Shown piece after piece: positions 1 to 8,940 of a stretch of 64,000 bases of DNA. How positions within the stretch are numbered: position 1 is the stretch's first letter; each line of letters begins with the position of its first letter. A program made the translations under genes and the position numbers. The stretch is from Bog-105 sp965277435 (GTDB taxonomy: Bacteria > Acidobacteriota > Terriglobia > Bryobacterales > Bryobacteraceae): NCBI GenBank assembly GCA_965277435.1, contig OZ255821.1, positions 3,906,001 through 3,970,000 on the forward strand, in the 5' to 3' direction. A model generated the notes under the pieces. That model saw nothing but the letters and a program-made list of their open reading frames with translations. It did no database searches and had not been told where the DNA came from.

Positions 1-520
1 CAACACGAAAGATCTTCGCGCCGCACTGCGTATCGTAAATGGCCAGCCGCAAAAGTGTGGAGACAACGGTCGCGAAAGTACGGCCCAGATAATGCCGGAT
101 AGCGCTGCGATTCACCTGGTGTCCCAGCAACTGGATGCGCGCGCCGAAAATCATCTCGATTTCGGGTCGCTGGTCCAAGATCTGGACAAGGCGGTTCACG
201 GTGTCGAGTGGGGTGGCGAGATCAGCGTCCCAGAAGCCGATGTACTGGGCATGGAAGCGATCAAGAGCGTGCAGGATGCCCAGCCGGACTGCTTCAGCCT
301 TGCCGCGGTTTCTACCGCCACGCAGAATGACGGTTGAGTCTTCCAAGCGCACCGCTAGTTGCTCTAAAACCTGCAGCGTGTTATCGCGGCTGCCGTCGTC
401 CACGAAGATAAACCGCTTGTCGGTTTCATTTCCCAGATACTCGCGAAAGGCAGGAGTGTTGAGCCGCTTGGCTTCGTTGTAGCAGGGAATGATCAGGCAA
501 ACCCGCTTGCCGTCAATCAT
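1..520 (-). CDS. GT2 family glycosyltransferase, C-terminus cut off by the window edge
   Basis: Reading the minus strand from an ATG at 518-520 gives an open frame that runs off the left edge (173 complete codons). It begins MIDGKRVCLIIPCYNEA, the N-terminal beta strand of GT2 glycosyltransferases. It then has a VDDGSRDNT motif (UDP/GDP-sugar binding), GRNRGKAEAVR, and FWDADLATP, which supplies the DXD-like metal-binding acids. This is the pattern of dolichyl- or polyprenyl-phosphate hexose synthases that act at the inner membrane. The start overlaps the stop of the upstream Gfo/Idh/MocA gene by 8 bases (ATGATTGA), so the two are probably translationally coupled. The missing C-terminus would decide whether membrane helices are present. 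The acceptor is unknown. Confidence 0.88.
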   Translation of the reverse strand, partial: MIDGKRVCLIIPCYNEAKRLNTPAFREYLGNETDKRFIFVDDGSRDNTLQVLEQLAVRLEDSTVILRGGRNRGKAEAVRLGILHALDRFHAQYIGFWDADLATPLDTVNRLVQILDQRPEIEMIFGARIQLLGHQVNRSAIRHYLGRTFATVVSTLLRLAIYDTQCGAKIFRV

Positions 521-1643
521 GCAGCGGAAGAGTGATGGTCTTTCCGGACGAGGCAGAGCGGCGGGCCGCATCCAGAATTTCGCTGACTGCCACATTTGTC
601 TGTAATGAGGAAAGACTGCCCTGTTCCGGAACACTGCCGTTGATTACGGCTGCCAGGTAATGCAGCGGATCATCGTCCGGCGAACTAAGTGGAGGCGCGG
701 CGCTGGTTTGGGCGGCGTGCTCGCCCTGTTTCCGCAACTCGATCCGATCGCGCAGCACGGTTTTGGCGGTGCCGGTGCGTCCATATACTTCCATATCTTT
801 GCGATCGAACGGCCAGTTCCAGGAACCTTGCAGGATAGCGACCGCCGAAGGATAGGCGAGAATCACATTCGCCTCATCGTCCACTTTGGGATAAATGTCA
901 GGCTGTAACTGCTGAGTCACCGCTGTTACCGAGTTTGGCAACTCGCCTTTCATCAACCAGGTCATTAAATCCGCGCCGTAGCAGCCGAAGTCATACAGCG
1001 CGCCCGCGCCGTTGAGTTTCGGGTCGGTCAGCCAGGCGAAAAATTCCGGTTGCACGTGGATGAGCTTTGGGCCTTTATGGCCATCGTGTACAACCACTTT
1101 ACGGACGTCGCCGAGCGCGCCCTGTTCGAGCAGATCGTGAGCGGCCTTGTTGCTCGAGTACCAGGTGGTTTCGTAATCGACGAGCACGTGAATATGACCG
1201 GCATCGGCGGCCTTTTGCATGGCGAGCGCGTCCCGATAACTGACCGCCATCGGTTTCTCCATCAATACGTGGACATGTCTGCGAGCGCATTCTTCTACCA
1301 CTTGCGTGTGGCCGAAAGTGCTGGTAAATAAGAGTACAGCCTGCGGGTGCGCGCGGGCGATCATCTCGTCGAGACTGGCGAAATAGAGATCTGGGGACCA
1401 GTGCTCATTGACGGTGTACTTGTCAAAAAGATGGCGATCGGGATCAGTCACACCGACCAATTCCACGTCGGTCCGGTGCATGGCGCCGCCAGCCGGTACC
1501 AGAGCGCCACCGTTCAAGAAGCCGGAGACGTGGCCGTGCGCCAGTCCCACGATGCCCACCCGCAAGGGCGCTGCAATCAGCGGACCGGCAAAGAGTCCGC
1601 ACAAGGCAAAGGCGGCAAGGGGGAAACAGCGTTCGAGGCACAT
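513..1643 (-). CDS. Exported Gfo/Idh/MocA family oxidoreductase
   Basis: This 376-residue protein starts with a hydrophobic, Sec-type signal peptide ending near AAP (about residues 1-26). It continues directly into a Rossmann fold, RVGIVGLAHGH, that binds NAD(P). The EKPMAVSY motif carries the conserved lysine of the Gfo/Idh/MocA family, and the C-terminal half looks like the usual alpha/beta substrate-binding domain. Family members oxidise or reduce sugars or related polyols; the substrate cannot be told from sequence. The gene is coupled to the downstream glycosyltransferase by an 8-base overlap, which suggests a shared role in glycan modification. The signal peptide is unusual for a nucleotide-dependent enzyme, but exported members are common in acidobacteria and planctomycetes. 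Confidence 0.85.
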   Translation of the reverse strand: MCLERCFPLAAFALCGLFAGPLIAAPLRVGIVGLAHGHVSGFLNGGALVPAGGAMHRTDVELVGVTDPDRHLFDKYTVNEHWSPDLYFASLDEMIARAHPQAVLLFTSTFGHTQVVEECARRHVHVLMEKPMAVSYRDALAMQKAADAGHIHVLVDYETTWYSSNKAAHDLLEQGALGDVRKVVVHDGHKGPKLIHVQPEFFAWLTDPKLNGAGALYDFGCYGADLMTWLMKGELPNSVTAVTQQLQPDIYPKVDDEANVILAYPSAVAILQGSWNWPFDRKDMEVYGRTGTAKTVLRDRIELRKQGEHAAQTSAAPPLSSPDDDPLHYLAAVINGSVPEQGSLSSLQTNVAVSEILDAARRSASSGKTITLPLHD

Positions 1644-1692
1644 GGATCTTTTATTATGCCCGCTGGCTTACGCCAAGATCTTGCAACATCAG

Positions 1693-1731
1693 TGTAGACA
1701 GCCTACTCCCTAAGGAAGTAGACTGACTACA
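1693..1731. promoter_or_regulatory. Long inverted repeat, likely PadR operator
   Basis: Two 15-base arms, TGTAGACAGCCTACT (1693-1707) and AGTAGACTGACTACA (1717-1731), are inverted with 13 of 15 positions matching and a 9-base spacer. Each arm also contains its own GTAG-N5-CTAC palindrome (1694-1706 and 1718-1730), 24 bases apart. The repeat ends one base before the ATG of the PadR gene, so a bound dimer would block transcription or initiation. The same half-site occurs beside the second PadR gene near 32.96 kb. The operator role is inferred from position and symmetry. Confidence 0.65.
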
Positions 1732-1732
1732 G

Positions 1733-2092
1733 ATGCTGCCCAAGGAAAAGTATCAGAACCGGATCGAGCTGCTGCAGGGCACGCTCGACCTGCTTATTTT
1801 GCAGACATTGCAATGGGGCCCGCAGCACGGTTATGGGATCGGGCATGCCATCCGCGCGAATTCAGGCGAGTTATTGCAGGTGGAGACGGGATCGCTCTAT
1901 CCGGCGCTGCACCGGCTGGCGCGGCAAAAATGGGTGAAACCGGAATGGAAGCAAACGGAAGCCGGGCAGAGGGCTAAATATTACCAACTCACCGCGGCGG
2001 GCAGGAAGCAACTGCTGGCCGAGCGCGATCGCTGGGCGCAACTGGTTGGGGCGATGGCGGGCGTGCTGAATCCGGTTAAGAACGAGGGGTGA
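1733..2092 (+). CDS. PadR family transcriptional regulator
   Basis: A 119-residue winged-helix protein typical of the short (PadR-s1) regulators found next to ADOP permeases. It has the family opening LLQGTLDLLILQTL, the HGYGIGHAI helix, the recognition region VETGSLYPALHRL and the wing TEAGQRAKYYQLTAAGRKQL. It probably binds the inverted repeat that abuts its start codon and represses its own operon. Its stop codon overlaps the GTG start of the permease gene (GTGA), so regulator and permease are co-transcribed and coupled. A weak AAGGAA lies about 15 bases upstream, inside the operator. The inducer is unknown; PadR proteins often respond to phenolic or antimicrobial compounds. Confidence 0.9.
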   Translation: MLPKEKYQNRIELLQGTLDLLILQTLQWGPQHGYGIGHAIRANSGELLQVETGSLYPALHRLARQKWVKPEWKQTEAGQRAKYYQLTAAGRKQLLAERDRWAQLVGAMAGVLNPVKNEG

Positions 2093-4728
2093 ACGTGTTT
2101 TGGAGCAACTGGTTTTCACGCCGGCATCGCGAACGTGATTTGCAGGAAGAACTCGACAGCCATTTGCGGATGGCGGAAAGCGACTATGCGGCACGGGGAA
2201 CAGCTTCGGAAGAGGCCAAATATGCGGCGCGGCGCGAGTTGGGGAACGCCGGTTTGATCCGGGATGCGGCGCGCCAGCAGTGGGGCGGAACTGGGCTGGA
2301 GCAAGTTCGGGACGACGTACGGTTCGGCCTGCGCATCTTCCGCAAGAATCCCGGCTTTGCCATGATTGCGATCGTCACGCTCGCACTCGGCATCGCGGTT
2401 ACGACGTCGATGTTCACTTTGCTCGATGCGGTGCTTTTCAGCGGTGCGCCTTACCCGAAGGCGAGCCGTTTGATTGCTCTGCACCAGAGCCTGCCTGAGC
2501 TGGGCGAGGTTTCGCTGGGGGCGTCAGTAGCTGAGTTTCTCGATTACAAAAACCGCAATCGCAGCTTCCGGTCGATGACCGGTTTCGAAGAATGGGATTA
2601 CGATTTGACGGGCAGCGGGCAACCCGAGCGGATTACCGCCGTGCGCGCTACCGGCGATCTGTTCGCCACGCTGGAGGTGTGGCCGGTGCTGGGGCGTTCC
2701 TTTAGTCAGCAGGAGGACGCGTACGGTGCGCGGCGCGTGGCGGTGTTGAGCTACGGATTCTGGCAAACCCATTTCGGAGGAGCAGCGAGCGTGTTGGGGC
2801 GGACGATACGGCTGGATGAGCGTCCGTATACCGTGATCGGCGTTATGCCGCGCGGGTTTGAATTCCCGAGTCAGCGAACAAGTTTGGAAGCGCCGCCGGC
2901 GGTCTGGACGCCGATGCAGTTTTCGCCGGAGGAGGTGCGGGATCGCGCCGGGAGTTATGACGTCAGCGTGATTGCGCGACTGAAAGACGGTGTAACGGTA
3001 GAGCAGGCGCAGCAGGATATGAGCCGGGTAACAGCGGAGTTTACGCGCGAACACCCTGATGTGTATACCGGCAACGTAAAGACGCGCGCTCGCGTGGAGC
3101 AATTGGGCGCAACGGAGGCCGCCCGGGAGCGACCCGCGCTCATCATTCTGGCCATCGCGGTGTTGCTGGTGCTGCTGATCGCGTGTGCGAACGTCGCCAA
3201 CTTGTTGCTGGCGAAGGGGGGCGTTAGGCAGCGGGAGATCGCGGTGCGCAGCGCTCTCGGCGCGAGCGGCCGCCGTCTGACGCAGCAACTTTTAACAGAG
3301 AGCATCGTACTTAGCCTCTGTGGCTCGCTGTTCGGATGCGGTTTGGCGCAAGCGATTGTGCTGCTGACGCCCAAGTTCAGTCCGCCGCAGTTGGTGGCGC
3401 TGCAAGGCCTTCATTTGAATACGAAGGTGCTGGTCTTCACGCTGCTGCTTTCGATTTTGACGGGCATCGCGTGCGGCGTGGCGCCGGCCATCCAACTGGC
3501 GGTGGGCCATGTGAGCAGCGGACTAAGGGAAAGCGGGCGAAGTGTTTCGGGTTCGCGCGCGGCGAACCGTATTCGGCGAGCGCTAGTGATAGGGGAGGCG
3601 GCGCTGGCGGTGATCTTACTGGTCGGCGCAGCGCTCCTGATTCGCAGTTTTGAACGATTGCTCGCAGTGCCGCCCGGCTTCGATCCGCAAGGCGTCGCGC
3701 TCATCCGAACCTCGTTCAATCGCGAGCGTTACGCGAACGACGAGCAGCGACGTCAGGCCGAGCGTGAGATTCTCGATCGCCTGCGAGCGCTGCCTGGCGT
3801 AACGGTCGCAGCGCTGACGACCCATCTGCCGCTGGCCGATGAGCGCGAGATCGGATTCGTGGTGGAAGGGCGCGATCCCAATGAGTATCACTGGGCGGAC
3901 AACGCACTGGTGGATGCAACCTATTTCCAAGCCATGCGGATTCCCCTGTTGGCGGGCCGGACATTCGGCGGACAGGACACGCCGCATGCTCCCATTGCGG
4001 CTGTTATCAACGAAACCATGGCGCGCCAATTCTGGCCCCGCGGAGACGCTATTGGCAAACGCGTGACGTGGTACGGCCGCCATTTGACGATTACGGGCAT
4101 CGCGCGCGATGTAAAGGTTAGTGCGCTCGATGCCAGCCCCAGGCCGATGATCTACAACTCCGTGTTTCAGGTAACGAGCGGCGCAACCAGCAGCGCCGTT
4201 TTCGTGATTCGCTCGAGCCGTCATGCCGAATCGCTACTGAGAGATGCGAGGAAAATCGTCTGGTCGGTCGATGACGGCCTGCCGGTGTTCGCGGCCGCCG
4301 ACATGGAAGCAGTGGTGGTGCGCTCGCTCGGGGAGCGGCAGTTCAGCATGGTGTTGCTCAGCGTATTTGCGGCGCTCGCGATGGGGATGGCGGCGGTTGG
4401 TTTGTACAGTGTGTTGTCGCAGGCGGTAGTGCAGCGCAGGCAGGAAATTGGTATCCGGCTCGCGTTGGGCGCGCCTCCAGGGCGGGTGATCCGTTTGATT
4501 TTGCGCGAGGGAATGGGCCTGACGCTGGCCGGTGTGGCACTCGGCGCGGCAGGCGGCATGTTACTCGCGCTGGCCATGTCAAAACTGTTGTTTGGCATCC
4601 GCGCGCTCGATGCGCTTTCTTTTGTTACGGCGGTGTTGTGTCTGATCGGAGCGGCGCTCTTAGCGAGTTTTGTTCCGGCGCTGCGGGCGGCGCGGGTGGA
4701 TCCTGCTACCACCATTCGCTGCGAATGA
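2089..4728 (+). CDS. ADOP-type FtsX/MacB-like ABC permease
   Basis: An 879-residue membrane protein with the architecture of acidobacterial duplicated orphan permeases. It has an N-terminal prefix domain (about residues 1-70, RDLQEELDSHLRMAESDYAARG), one transmembrane helix near 85-108, a large periplasmic MacB-PCD domain, then FtsX domains with helices near 355-375, 405-430 and 450-470. A second periplasmic domain follows, with a last FtsX unit near 765-870 ending in RAARVDPATTIRCE. No ATPase gene is adjacent, as is usual for this family. The start is a GTG overlapping the PadR stop. The transported substrate is unknown; export of antimicrobials or lipoprotein-related cargo is a guess from MacB. 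Confidence 0.9.
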   Translation: MNVFWSNWFSRRHRERDLQEELDSHLRMAESDYAARGTASEEAKYAARRELGNAGLIRDAARQQWGGTGLEQVRDDVRFGLRIFRKNPGFAMIAIVTLALGIAVTTSMFTLLDAVLFSGAPYPKASRLIALHQSLPELGEVSLGASVAEFLDYKNRNRSFRSMTGFEEWDYDLTGSGQPERITAVRATGDLFATLEVWPVLGRSFSQQEDAYGARRVAVLSYGFWQTHFGGAASVLGRTIRLDERPYTVIGVMPRGFEFPSQRTSLEAPPAVWTPMQFSPEEVRDRAGSYDVSVIARLKDGVTVEQAQQDMSRVTAEFTREHPDVYTGNVKTRARVEQLGATEAARERPALIILAIAVLLVLLIACANVANLLLAKGGVRQREIAVRSALGASGRRLTQQLLTESIVLSLCGSLFGCGLAQAIVLLTPKFSPPQLVALQGLHLNTKVLVFTLLLSILTGIACGVAPAIQLAVGHVSSGLRESGRSVSGSRAANRIRRALVIGEAALAVILLVGAALLIRSFERLLAVPPGFDPQGVALIRTSFNRERYANDEQRRQAEREILDRLRALPGVTVAALTTHLPLADEREIGFVVEGRDPNEYHWADNALVDATYFQAMRIPLLAGRTFGGQDTPHAPIAAVINETMARQFWPRGDAIGKRVTWYGRHLTITGIARDVKVSALDASPRPMIYNSVFQVTSGATSSAVFVIRSSRHAESLLRDARKIVWSVDDGLPVFAAADMEAVVVRSLGERQFSMVLLSVFAALAMGMAAVGLYSVLSQAVVQRRQEIGIRLALGAPPGRVIRLILREGMGLTLAGVALGAAGGMLLALAMSKLLFGIRALDALSFVTAVLCLIGAALLASFVPALRAARVDPATTIRCE

Positions 4729-4733
4729 AAACC

Positions 4734-5801
4734 CTACGTTAGAAACGGAAATTGCAACTCGACTATCGCGCCGACTGTAGCATTCCGAATCGAAAGATTC
4801 TGGTGCTGGTGGTAGAGGCGTTCGAGCCGCTCGCGGGTATTTCGCAGGCCGAGACCTTCGCGCAAAGGCGTCACGGGATCGAGACCGGGACCATGATCGC
4901 TTACCGCCAGAGAGACGGTTTCGCCCGTGCGCCGGGCGGCAATGGCAATATCCACTTCGAAAGTGACGGGATCCATGCCGTGGCGAATGGCGTTCTCGAC
5001 GAGCGGCTGCAGAAGCAATTGCGGGACTAGGGCGTGGCGCACTTCGTCGTCGACATCGATAGTCACTTTGAGGCGATACTCGAAGCGCGCCTGCATCACC
5101 CGCAGGTAAAGCTGCAGGGTTTCGATTTCCTGGGTGAGTGAGACCTGCTGGGCCGCCTCGCTTTTGAGGAGATGGCGGAGAAGGTCACTGAGACGTCCGA
5201 TCATTTCGTCGGCAACACGCGGGTCTTCGTAAATAGCGGCTGAGATGGCATTCAGCGCATTGAACAGAAAGTGCGGTTCCAGCTGCAGGCGGAGGTTTTG
5301 CAGCTGGGCTTCGGCCAGGCTGGTTTCGAGATGGGCCTGGCGGAGTTCACGTTCACGGGCGAAACGGATTTCGTGGAAGAAGTAAATAAGGCAGACACCG
5401 AGCCAGTAATAAATGACGAGATGAGCGAACTCCATCGGATAGCGGACCGGAAGGGAGCCATAACTTTCGGTACCGAACCCGAGGGGCGGAAACAGAATAG
5501 CGCGAAACAGAGCGATCAGACTCGTGTGTACCACGGAGATCAGGCAAAGCCCACCAATCTGAACGAGCAGGTTGCGCGGCCACGCGGGCGAGAGCAGCGA
5601 GAAGCGAGTGCAAAGAAGATAGGCCAGCGGAAAGATCACGAAACCAGCCAGCCCTCCGACACCCTCCTCCAGAAAGGTCAGTAAGGCAGGGCGGTGTACC
5701 CCGTAAGCTACGTAATCGAGCTGCCGGTAGAAGAAGAGGCAGATGGTGTTGAGGACGAAGACACCAACGACGATGCGCCAGTCGATACGGCGCAAGGGCA
5801 A
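4734..5801 (-). CDS. LytS/YehU-type sensor histidine kinase
   Basis: A 355-residue membrane kinase. About four hydrophobic segments lie in the first 145 residues, then a coiled linker rich in Glu, Arg and Leu. The His_kinase domain has the phospho-acceptor motif LQLEPHFLFNALNAIS with His177 as likely phosphorylation site. The ATP-binding domain has VENAIRHGMDP (N box) and SDHGPGLDP followed by GLGLRNTRERL (G boxes). Such kinases usually pair with an adjacent LytTR response regulator, but none is visible in the window. The only neighbour in the same direction is the small HMA-fold gene upstream, 32 bases away. The signal it senses is unknown. Confidence 0.9.
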   Translation of the reverse strand: MPLRRIDWRIVVGVFVLNTICLFFYRQLDYVAYGVHRPALLTFLEEGVGGLAGFVIFPLAYLLCTRFSLLSPAWPRNLLVQIGGLCLISVVHTSLIALFRAILFPPLGFGTESYGSLPVRYPMEFAHLVIYYWLGVCLIYFFHEIRFARERELRQAHLETSLAEAQLQNLRLQLEPHFLFNALNAISAAIYEDPRVADEMIGRLSDLLRHLLKSEAAQQVSLTQEIETLQLYLRVMQARFEYRLKVTIDVDDEVRHALVPQLLLQPLVENAIRHGMDPVTFEVDIAIAARRTGETVSLAVSDHGPGLDPVTPLREGLGLRNTRERLERLYHQHQNLSIRNATVGAIVELQFPFLT

Positions 5802-5833
5802 GTACGAACGTGGGGCGTCGGCTGGGATGGAGA

Positions 5834-6043
5834 CTATGTTATCGGAATGCCGTTTTCGGCCAGCGTGCCGCGCACCTCTTTGGGAGAGAGGCGGGAAGCA
5901 TCATATTCCACGAAGAGGGCGTTGCCTGCGGGAAGAAGGCGAGCGGCCAGAATGCCGTAGACGGAGTGAACGTGGGAAATGCTTTTAAAGTCCGGCTCGG
6001 CCAAGGGACGGGAGAGCGGAATCGTGAGCTGGACTTTCGTCAT
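5834..6043 (-). CDS. Small HMA-fold-like protein without a metal motif
   Basis: A 69-residue protein starting MTKVQLTIPLSRPLAE. The pattern of strand-helix-strand, ending SRLSPKEVRGTLAENGIPI, resembles heavy-metal-associated (HMA) domains. The CxxC metal-binding pair is absent: the corresponding loop reads SISHVHSVYG. A longer open frame extends upstream, but the ATG at 6041-6043 is the sensible start because the extension has poor composition. It lies 32 bases upstream of the LytS-type kinase on the same strand and is probably in the same transcript. It may be a sensor or partner of the kinase, but the HMA assignment rests on weak similarity. Confidence 0.6.
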   Translation of the reverse strand: MTKVQLTIPLSRPLAEPDFKSISHVHSVYGILAARLLPAGNALFVEYDASRLSPKEVRGTLAENGIPIT

Positions 6044-6201
6044 TTGAGCACTTAGGATAGCACCGGCTGCTGGGACTAAGCTGGAAAGGACTAGTACTTC
6101 CCTAGTATTTGCAGGGCCGGAGTTCTCTTGTTTATTCCTCAGTCGGCCCGCTACGATCAAGCTGGCTGAATAAGCCGTCCAAATAGGAGGATATACGCGA
6201 C

Positions 6202-6804
6202 ATGTTAAGTAAACGACTACTCACACTCGCCATTGCTTTTACTTCCACCGTTGCTTTCGGATCACTGGCATCCGCGGCATCGGTTTGTCCCACAACCACG
6301 AATACCACCACGGATTGCGGATTCATTTTGACAATCGGCAGCGGCGGCAAGATTACTGGAGCGGCGGTAACCAACGCGGCGCCGTACGACGGATCGGACG
6401 ACGCCCTGATCGGAGTGGTGAACAATTCCGGCGCGGTGTATACGGGCTCGTTCACATTGAGTGGCTCAGGCAACGGAGGCGGTTTGTTCGCGTTCGACGG
6501 TGATGGGATTTGCGGCTTTACCAATGCCTCATATTGCTCAAGCGCACCGACCGGGTATGAGGGTCCGATTAACACATTTTCCAAAATTGGTTCTGGCGGA
6601 ACAACTGGGACAGTAAATATCACAGGCTTGGCGGCAGGCGCGTCCACCTTCTTTTCGCTCGAGAGTTCTCCGTCTTCCATCAACGGAGGAGGCGGACCGA
6701 TTATCGGTGGAACGCCGGAACCGGGAACGAACATGTTGCTGGGCGGGGGATTGCTGCTGATAGCCCTGCTGGCGCGCAAGACTCGTTTGTTCGGGAACAG
6801 ATAG
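6202..6804 (+). CDS. PEP-CTERM sorting domain protein
   Basis: A 200-residue secreted protein. Residues 1-25 form a Sec signal peptide ending in ASAAS. The middle is rich in Gly, Ser, Thr and Asn with several cysteines, giving a beta-rich exported domain of unknown function. The C-terminus has the classic PEP-CTERM signal: PEPGTN, a hydrophobic helix (MLLGGGLLLIALLA) and a basic end (RKTR). This directs processing by exosortase EpsH/XrtA-type enzymes, which are not encoded in this window. A strong AGGAGG ribosome binding site lies at 6185-6190 and a terminator hairpin follows the gene. The protein likely ends up at the cell surface or in the exopolysaccharide matrix. Confidence 0.88.
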   Translation: MLSKRLLTLAIAFTSTVAFGSLASAASVCPTTTNTTTDCGFILTIGSGGKITGAAVTNAAPYDGSDDALIGVVNNSGAVYTGSFTLSGSGNGGGLFAFDGDGICGFTNASYCSSAPTGYEGPINTFSKIGSGGTTGTVNITGLAAGASTFFSLESSPSSINGGGGPIIGGTPEPGTNMLLGGGLLLIALLARKTRLFGNR

Positions 6805-6833
6805 CCGGACAATAATTCCACGGTAAGCGCAGC

Positions 6834-6881
6834 GGCCAGGAACCCGGCTTCCGCCCGGTTTCTGGCCACTTTTGCTTTTTT
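6834..6881 (+). terminator. Intrinsic terminator after the PEP-CTERM gene
   Basis: The arms GGCCAGGAACCCGGC (6834-6848) and GCCCGGTTTCTGGCC (6853-6867) pair imperfectly around a TTCC loop. A T-rich tail containing TTTT and TTTTTT runs to 6881. It lies 30 bases downstream of the PEP-CTERM stop codon and isolates that gene from pckG. Confidence 0.7.
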
Positions 6882-6921
6882 GCCGATCGTGGCCGTGTGA
6901 CTCAACCGGAACTCGTGGTTC

Positions 6922-8781
6922 ATGATAATGTCAGAAGCCCGAGACACCGCCATGAGATCCTCCACCCTGCCCCTGTCCGCCGTTCCGTTGAGTACCAACA
7001 AACACCTGCTGCGCTGGGTCGAAAAAATGGCCGACCTGACAAAACCGGCCGCTATCCACTGGGTCGATGGCTCACAGCAGGAGTACGACGCGCTCTGCGC
7101 CGGTATGGTCGAGAGCGGCACCCTGCGCCAGTTGAACAACGATCTGTGGCCCGGCTGTTACCTGGCCCGCTCGGATGCGGGCGATGTGGCGCGAGTCGAA
7201 GACCGCACCTTTATCTGCTCACTCTCCAAAGACACCGCCGGCCCCACCAATAACTGGGTCGACCCCTACGTCATGCGGCGGCGTTTGAAGAGCCTGTTTC
7301 GCGGCGCCATGCGCGGCCGCACCATGTATGTCCTTCCCTTCAGCATGGGCCCGCTCGATTCCCCCATGGCGCGCATCGGCGTCGAGCTCACCGATTCCCC
7401 CTACGTCGTCGCCAACATGCGCATCATGGCGCGTATCGGCCTACAGGTCTTCCAGGAGATCGATAAAGACGTCCAGCGCGTCGTGCCCTGCATGCACAGC
7501 GTGGGCGCGCCCCTGTCGCCCGGCGCGCGCGATGTCCCGTGGCCCTGCAATCCCGATAAATACATCGTGCACTTCCCCGAATCGCGCGAGATCTGGTCCT
7601 ACGGCTCCGGTTACGGCGGCAACGCCCTGCTCGGCAAAAAATGTTTCGCGCTGCGCATCGCCTCCAACATCGCCCGCGACGAAGGCTGGATGGCCGAGCA
7701 CATGCTCATACTCGGCGTCGAAAACCCGCAGGGCGAGAAAACCTATGTAGCGGCTGCCTTCCCTAGTGCCTGCGGCAAAACCAACTTCGCCATGATGATT
7801 CCGCCCGACGGCTTCGAAGGCTACAAAATCTGGACGGTCGGCGACGACATCGCCTGGATCCGCCCCGACGAAACCGGCCATCTGCGCGCCATCAATCCCG
7901 AAGCCGGCTTCTTCGGCGTCGCCCCCGGCACTTCGCCCAGAACGAACCCCAACGCTATCGCCGCGCTCTCGCGCCACACGATCTTTACCAACGTTGCCCT
8001 GACTCCCGATGGCGGCGTCTGGTGGGAAGGCTTGACCGACGACCCGCCGTCCGCCTGCGAAGACTGGCAAGGTCAACCCTGGACCCCGCAGATCGGAAAA
8101 GAAACCGGGCGCAAAGCCGCTCATCCCAACGCCCGCTTCACCGCACCCGCCTCCCAGTGCCCCTGTATCGATCCGGCGTGGACCGACCCCCAAGGCGTCC
8201 CCATTAGCGCCTTCATCTTCGGCGGACGGCGCGCCCAAACCATTCCCCTGGTCTTTCAGGCGTTCAACTGGAGCGCCGGTGTCTACGTGGGCGCCACCAT
8301 GGGTTCCGAAACCACCGCCGCCGCAGCCGGAGCAGTCGGCCAGGTGCGCCGCGATCCCATGGCCATGCTCCCCTTCTGCGGTTACCACATGGGCGACTAT
8401 TTCCGGCACTGGCTCAAAATGACCCGCGAACTCGCCTCCACTCCCAAGATTTTTCACGTCAACTGGTTCCGCAAAGATGCTAGCGGTCAATTTCTCTGGC
8501 CTGGCTTCAGCCAGAACATGCGCGTTCTGAAGTGGATTGTCGACCGCGCCCACAGTCGCGCCGCCGGCCAGGAGACGCCCATCGGCTGGGTACCGCGCTA
8601 CGAAGACATCCATTGGGATGGCCTCACCTTCCCGAAAGAACAATTTCAGGAACTCCAGAAAGTCGACCGCAGCGCCTGGCGCAGGGAAGTGATCGGTCAC
8701 GAGGAACTCTTTATCAACCTGCACGACCATCTGCCGCCGGAGATGATTTATGAGCGCGAACTCCTGATCTGCCGCCTGTGA
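6922..8781 (+). CDS. pckG: Phosphoenolpyruvate carboxykinase (GTP)
   Basis: A 619-residue cytosolic enzyme that converts oxaloacetate and GTP to phosphoenolpyruvate, CO2 and GDP, the first step of gluconeogenesis. Length and motifs fit the GTP-dependent family rather than the ATP-dependent one. The kinase-1 P-loop FPSACGKTNFAMM lies at about residues 280-292 with the reactive Cys284. The kinase-2 stretch is WTVGDDIAWIRPD and the adenine/guanine region is near FGVAPGTSPRTNPNA. The start is taken at the ATG at 6922; ATGs at 6928 and 6952 are alternatives. It appears to be a single-gene unit. No regulator is adjacent. Confidence 0.97.
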   Translation: MIMSEARDTAMRSSTLPLSAVPLSTNKHLLRWVEKMADLTKPAAIHWVDGSQQEYDALCAGMVESGTLRQLNNDLWPGCYLARSDAGDVARVEDRTFICSLSKDTAGPTNNWVDPYVMRRRLKSLFRGAMRGRTMYVLPFSMGPLDSPMARIGVELTDSPYVVANMRIMARIGLQVFQEIDKDVQRVVPCMHSVGAPLSPGARDVPWPCNPDKYIVHFPESREIWSYGSGYGGNALLGKKCFALRIASNIARDEGWMAEHMLILGVENPQGEKTYVAAAFPSACGKTNFAMMIPPDGFEGYKIWTVGDDIAWIRPDETGHLRAINPEAGFFGVAPGTSPRTNPNAIAALSRHTIFTNVALTPDGGVWWEGLTDDPPSACEDWQGQPWTPQIGKETGRKAAHPNARFTAPASQCPCIDPAWTDPQGVPISAFIFGGRRAQTIPLVFQAFNWSAGVYVGATMGSETTAAAAGAVGQVRRDPMAMLPFCGYHMGDYFRHWLKMTRELASTPKIFHVNWFRKDASGQFLWPGFSQNMRVLKWIVDRAHSRAAGQETPIGWVPRYEDIHWDGLTFPKEQFQELQKVDRSAWRREVIGHEELFINLHDHLPPEMIYERELLICRL

Positions 8782-8940
8782 GCGCGGCCACTACCCCGTA
8801 TTACCAAACAGGTACTACCCCCCTCCCGGACATTAGGCCAGTTTAATGTAGACTTCAGGACTCTTTCACCTGAATTCTGCGAATATAACCAGTGGAAGCA
8901 CAAAGTGCTATCACAAGTTGTCAACTAGGAGATATCTACC

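Noticed and set aside
7441..8730. A 429-codon open frame on the minus strand
   Set aside because: It lies wholly inside pckG on the opposite strand. It has no family motif and exists because GC-rich third positions suppress stops.
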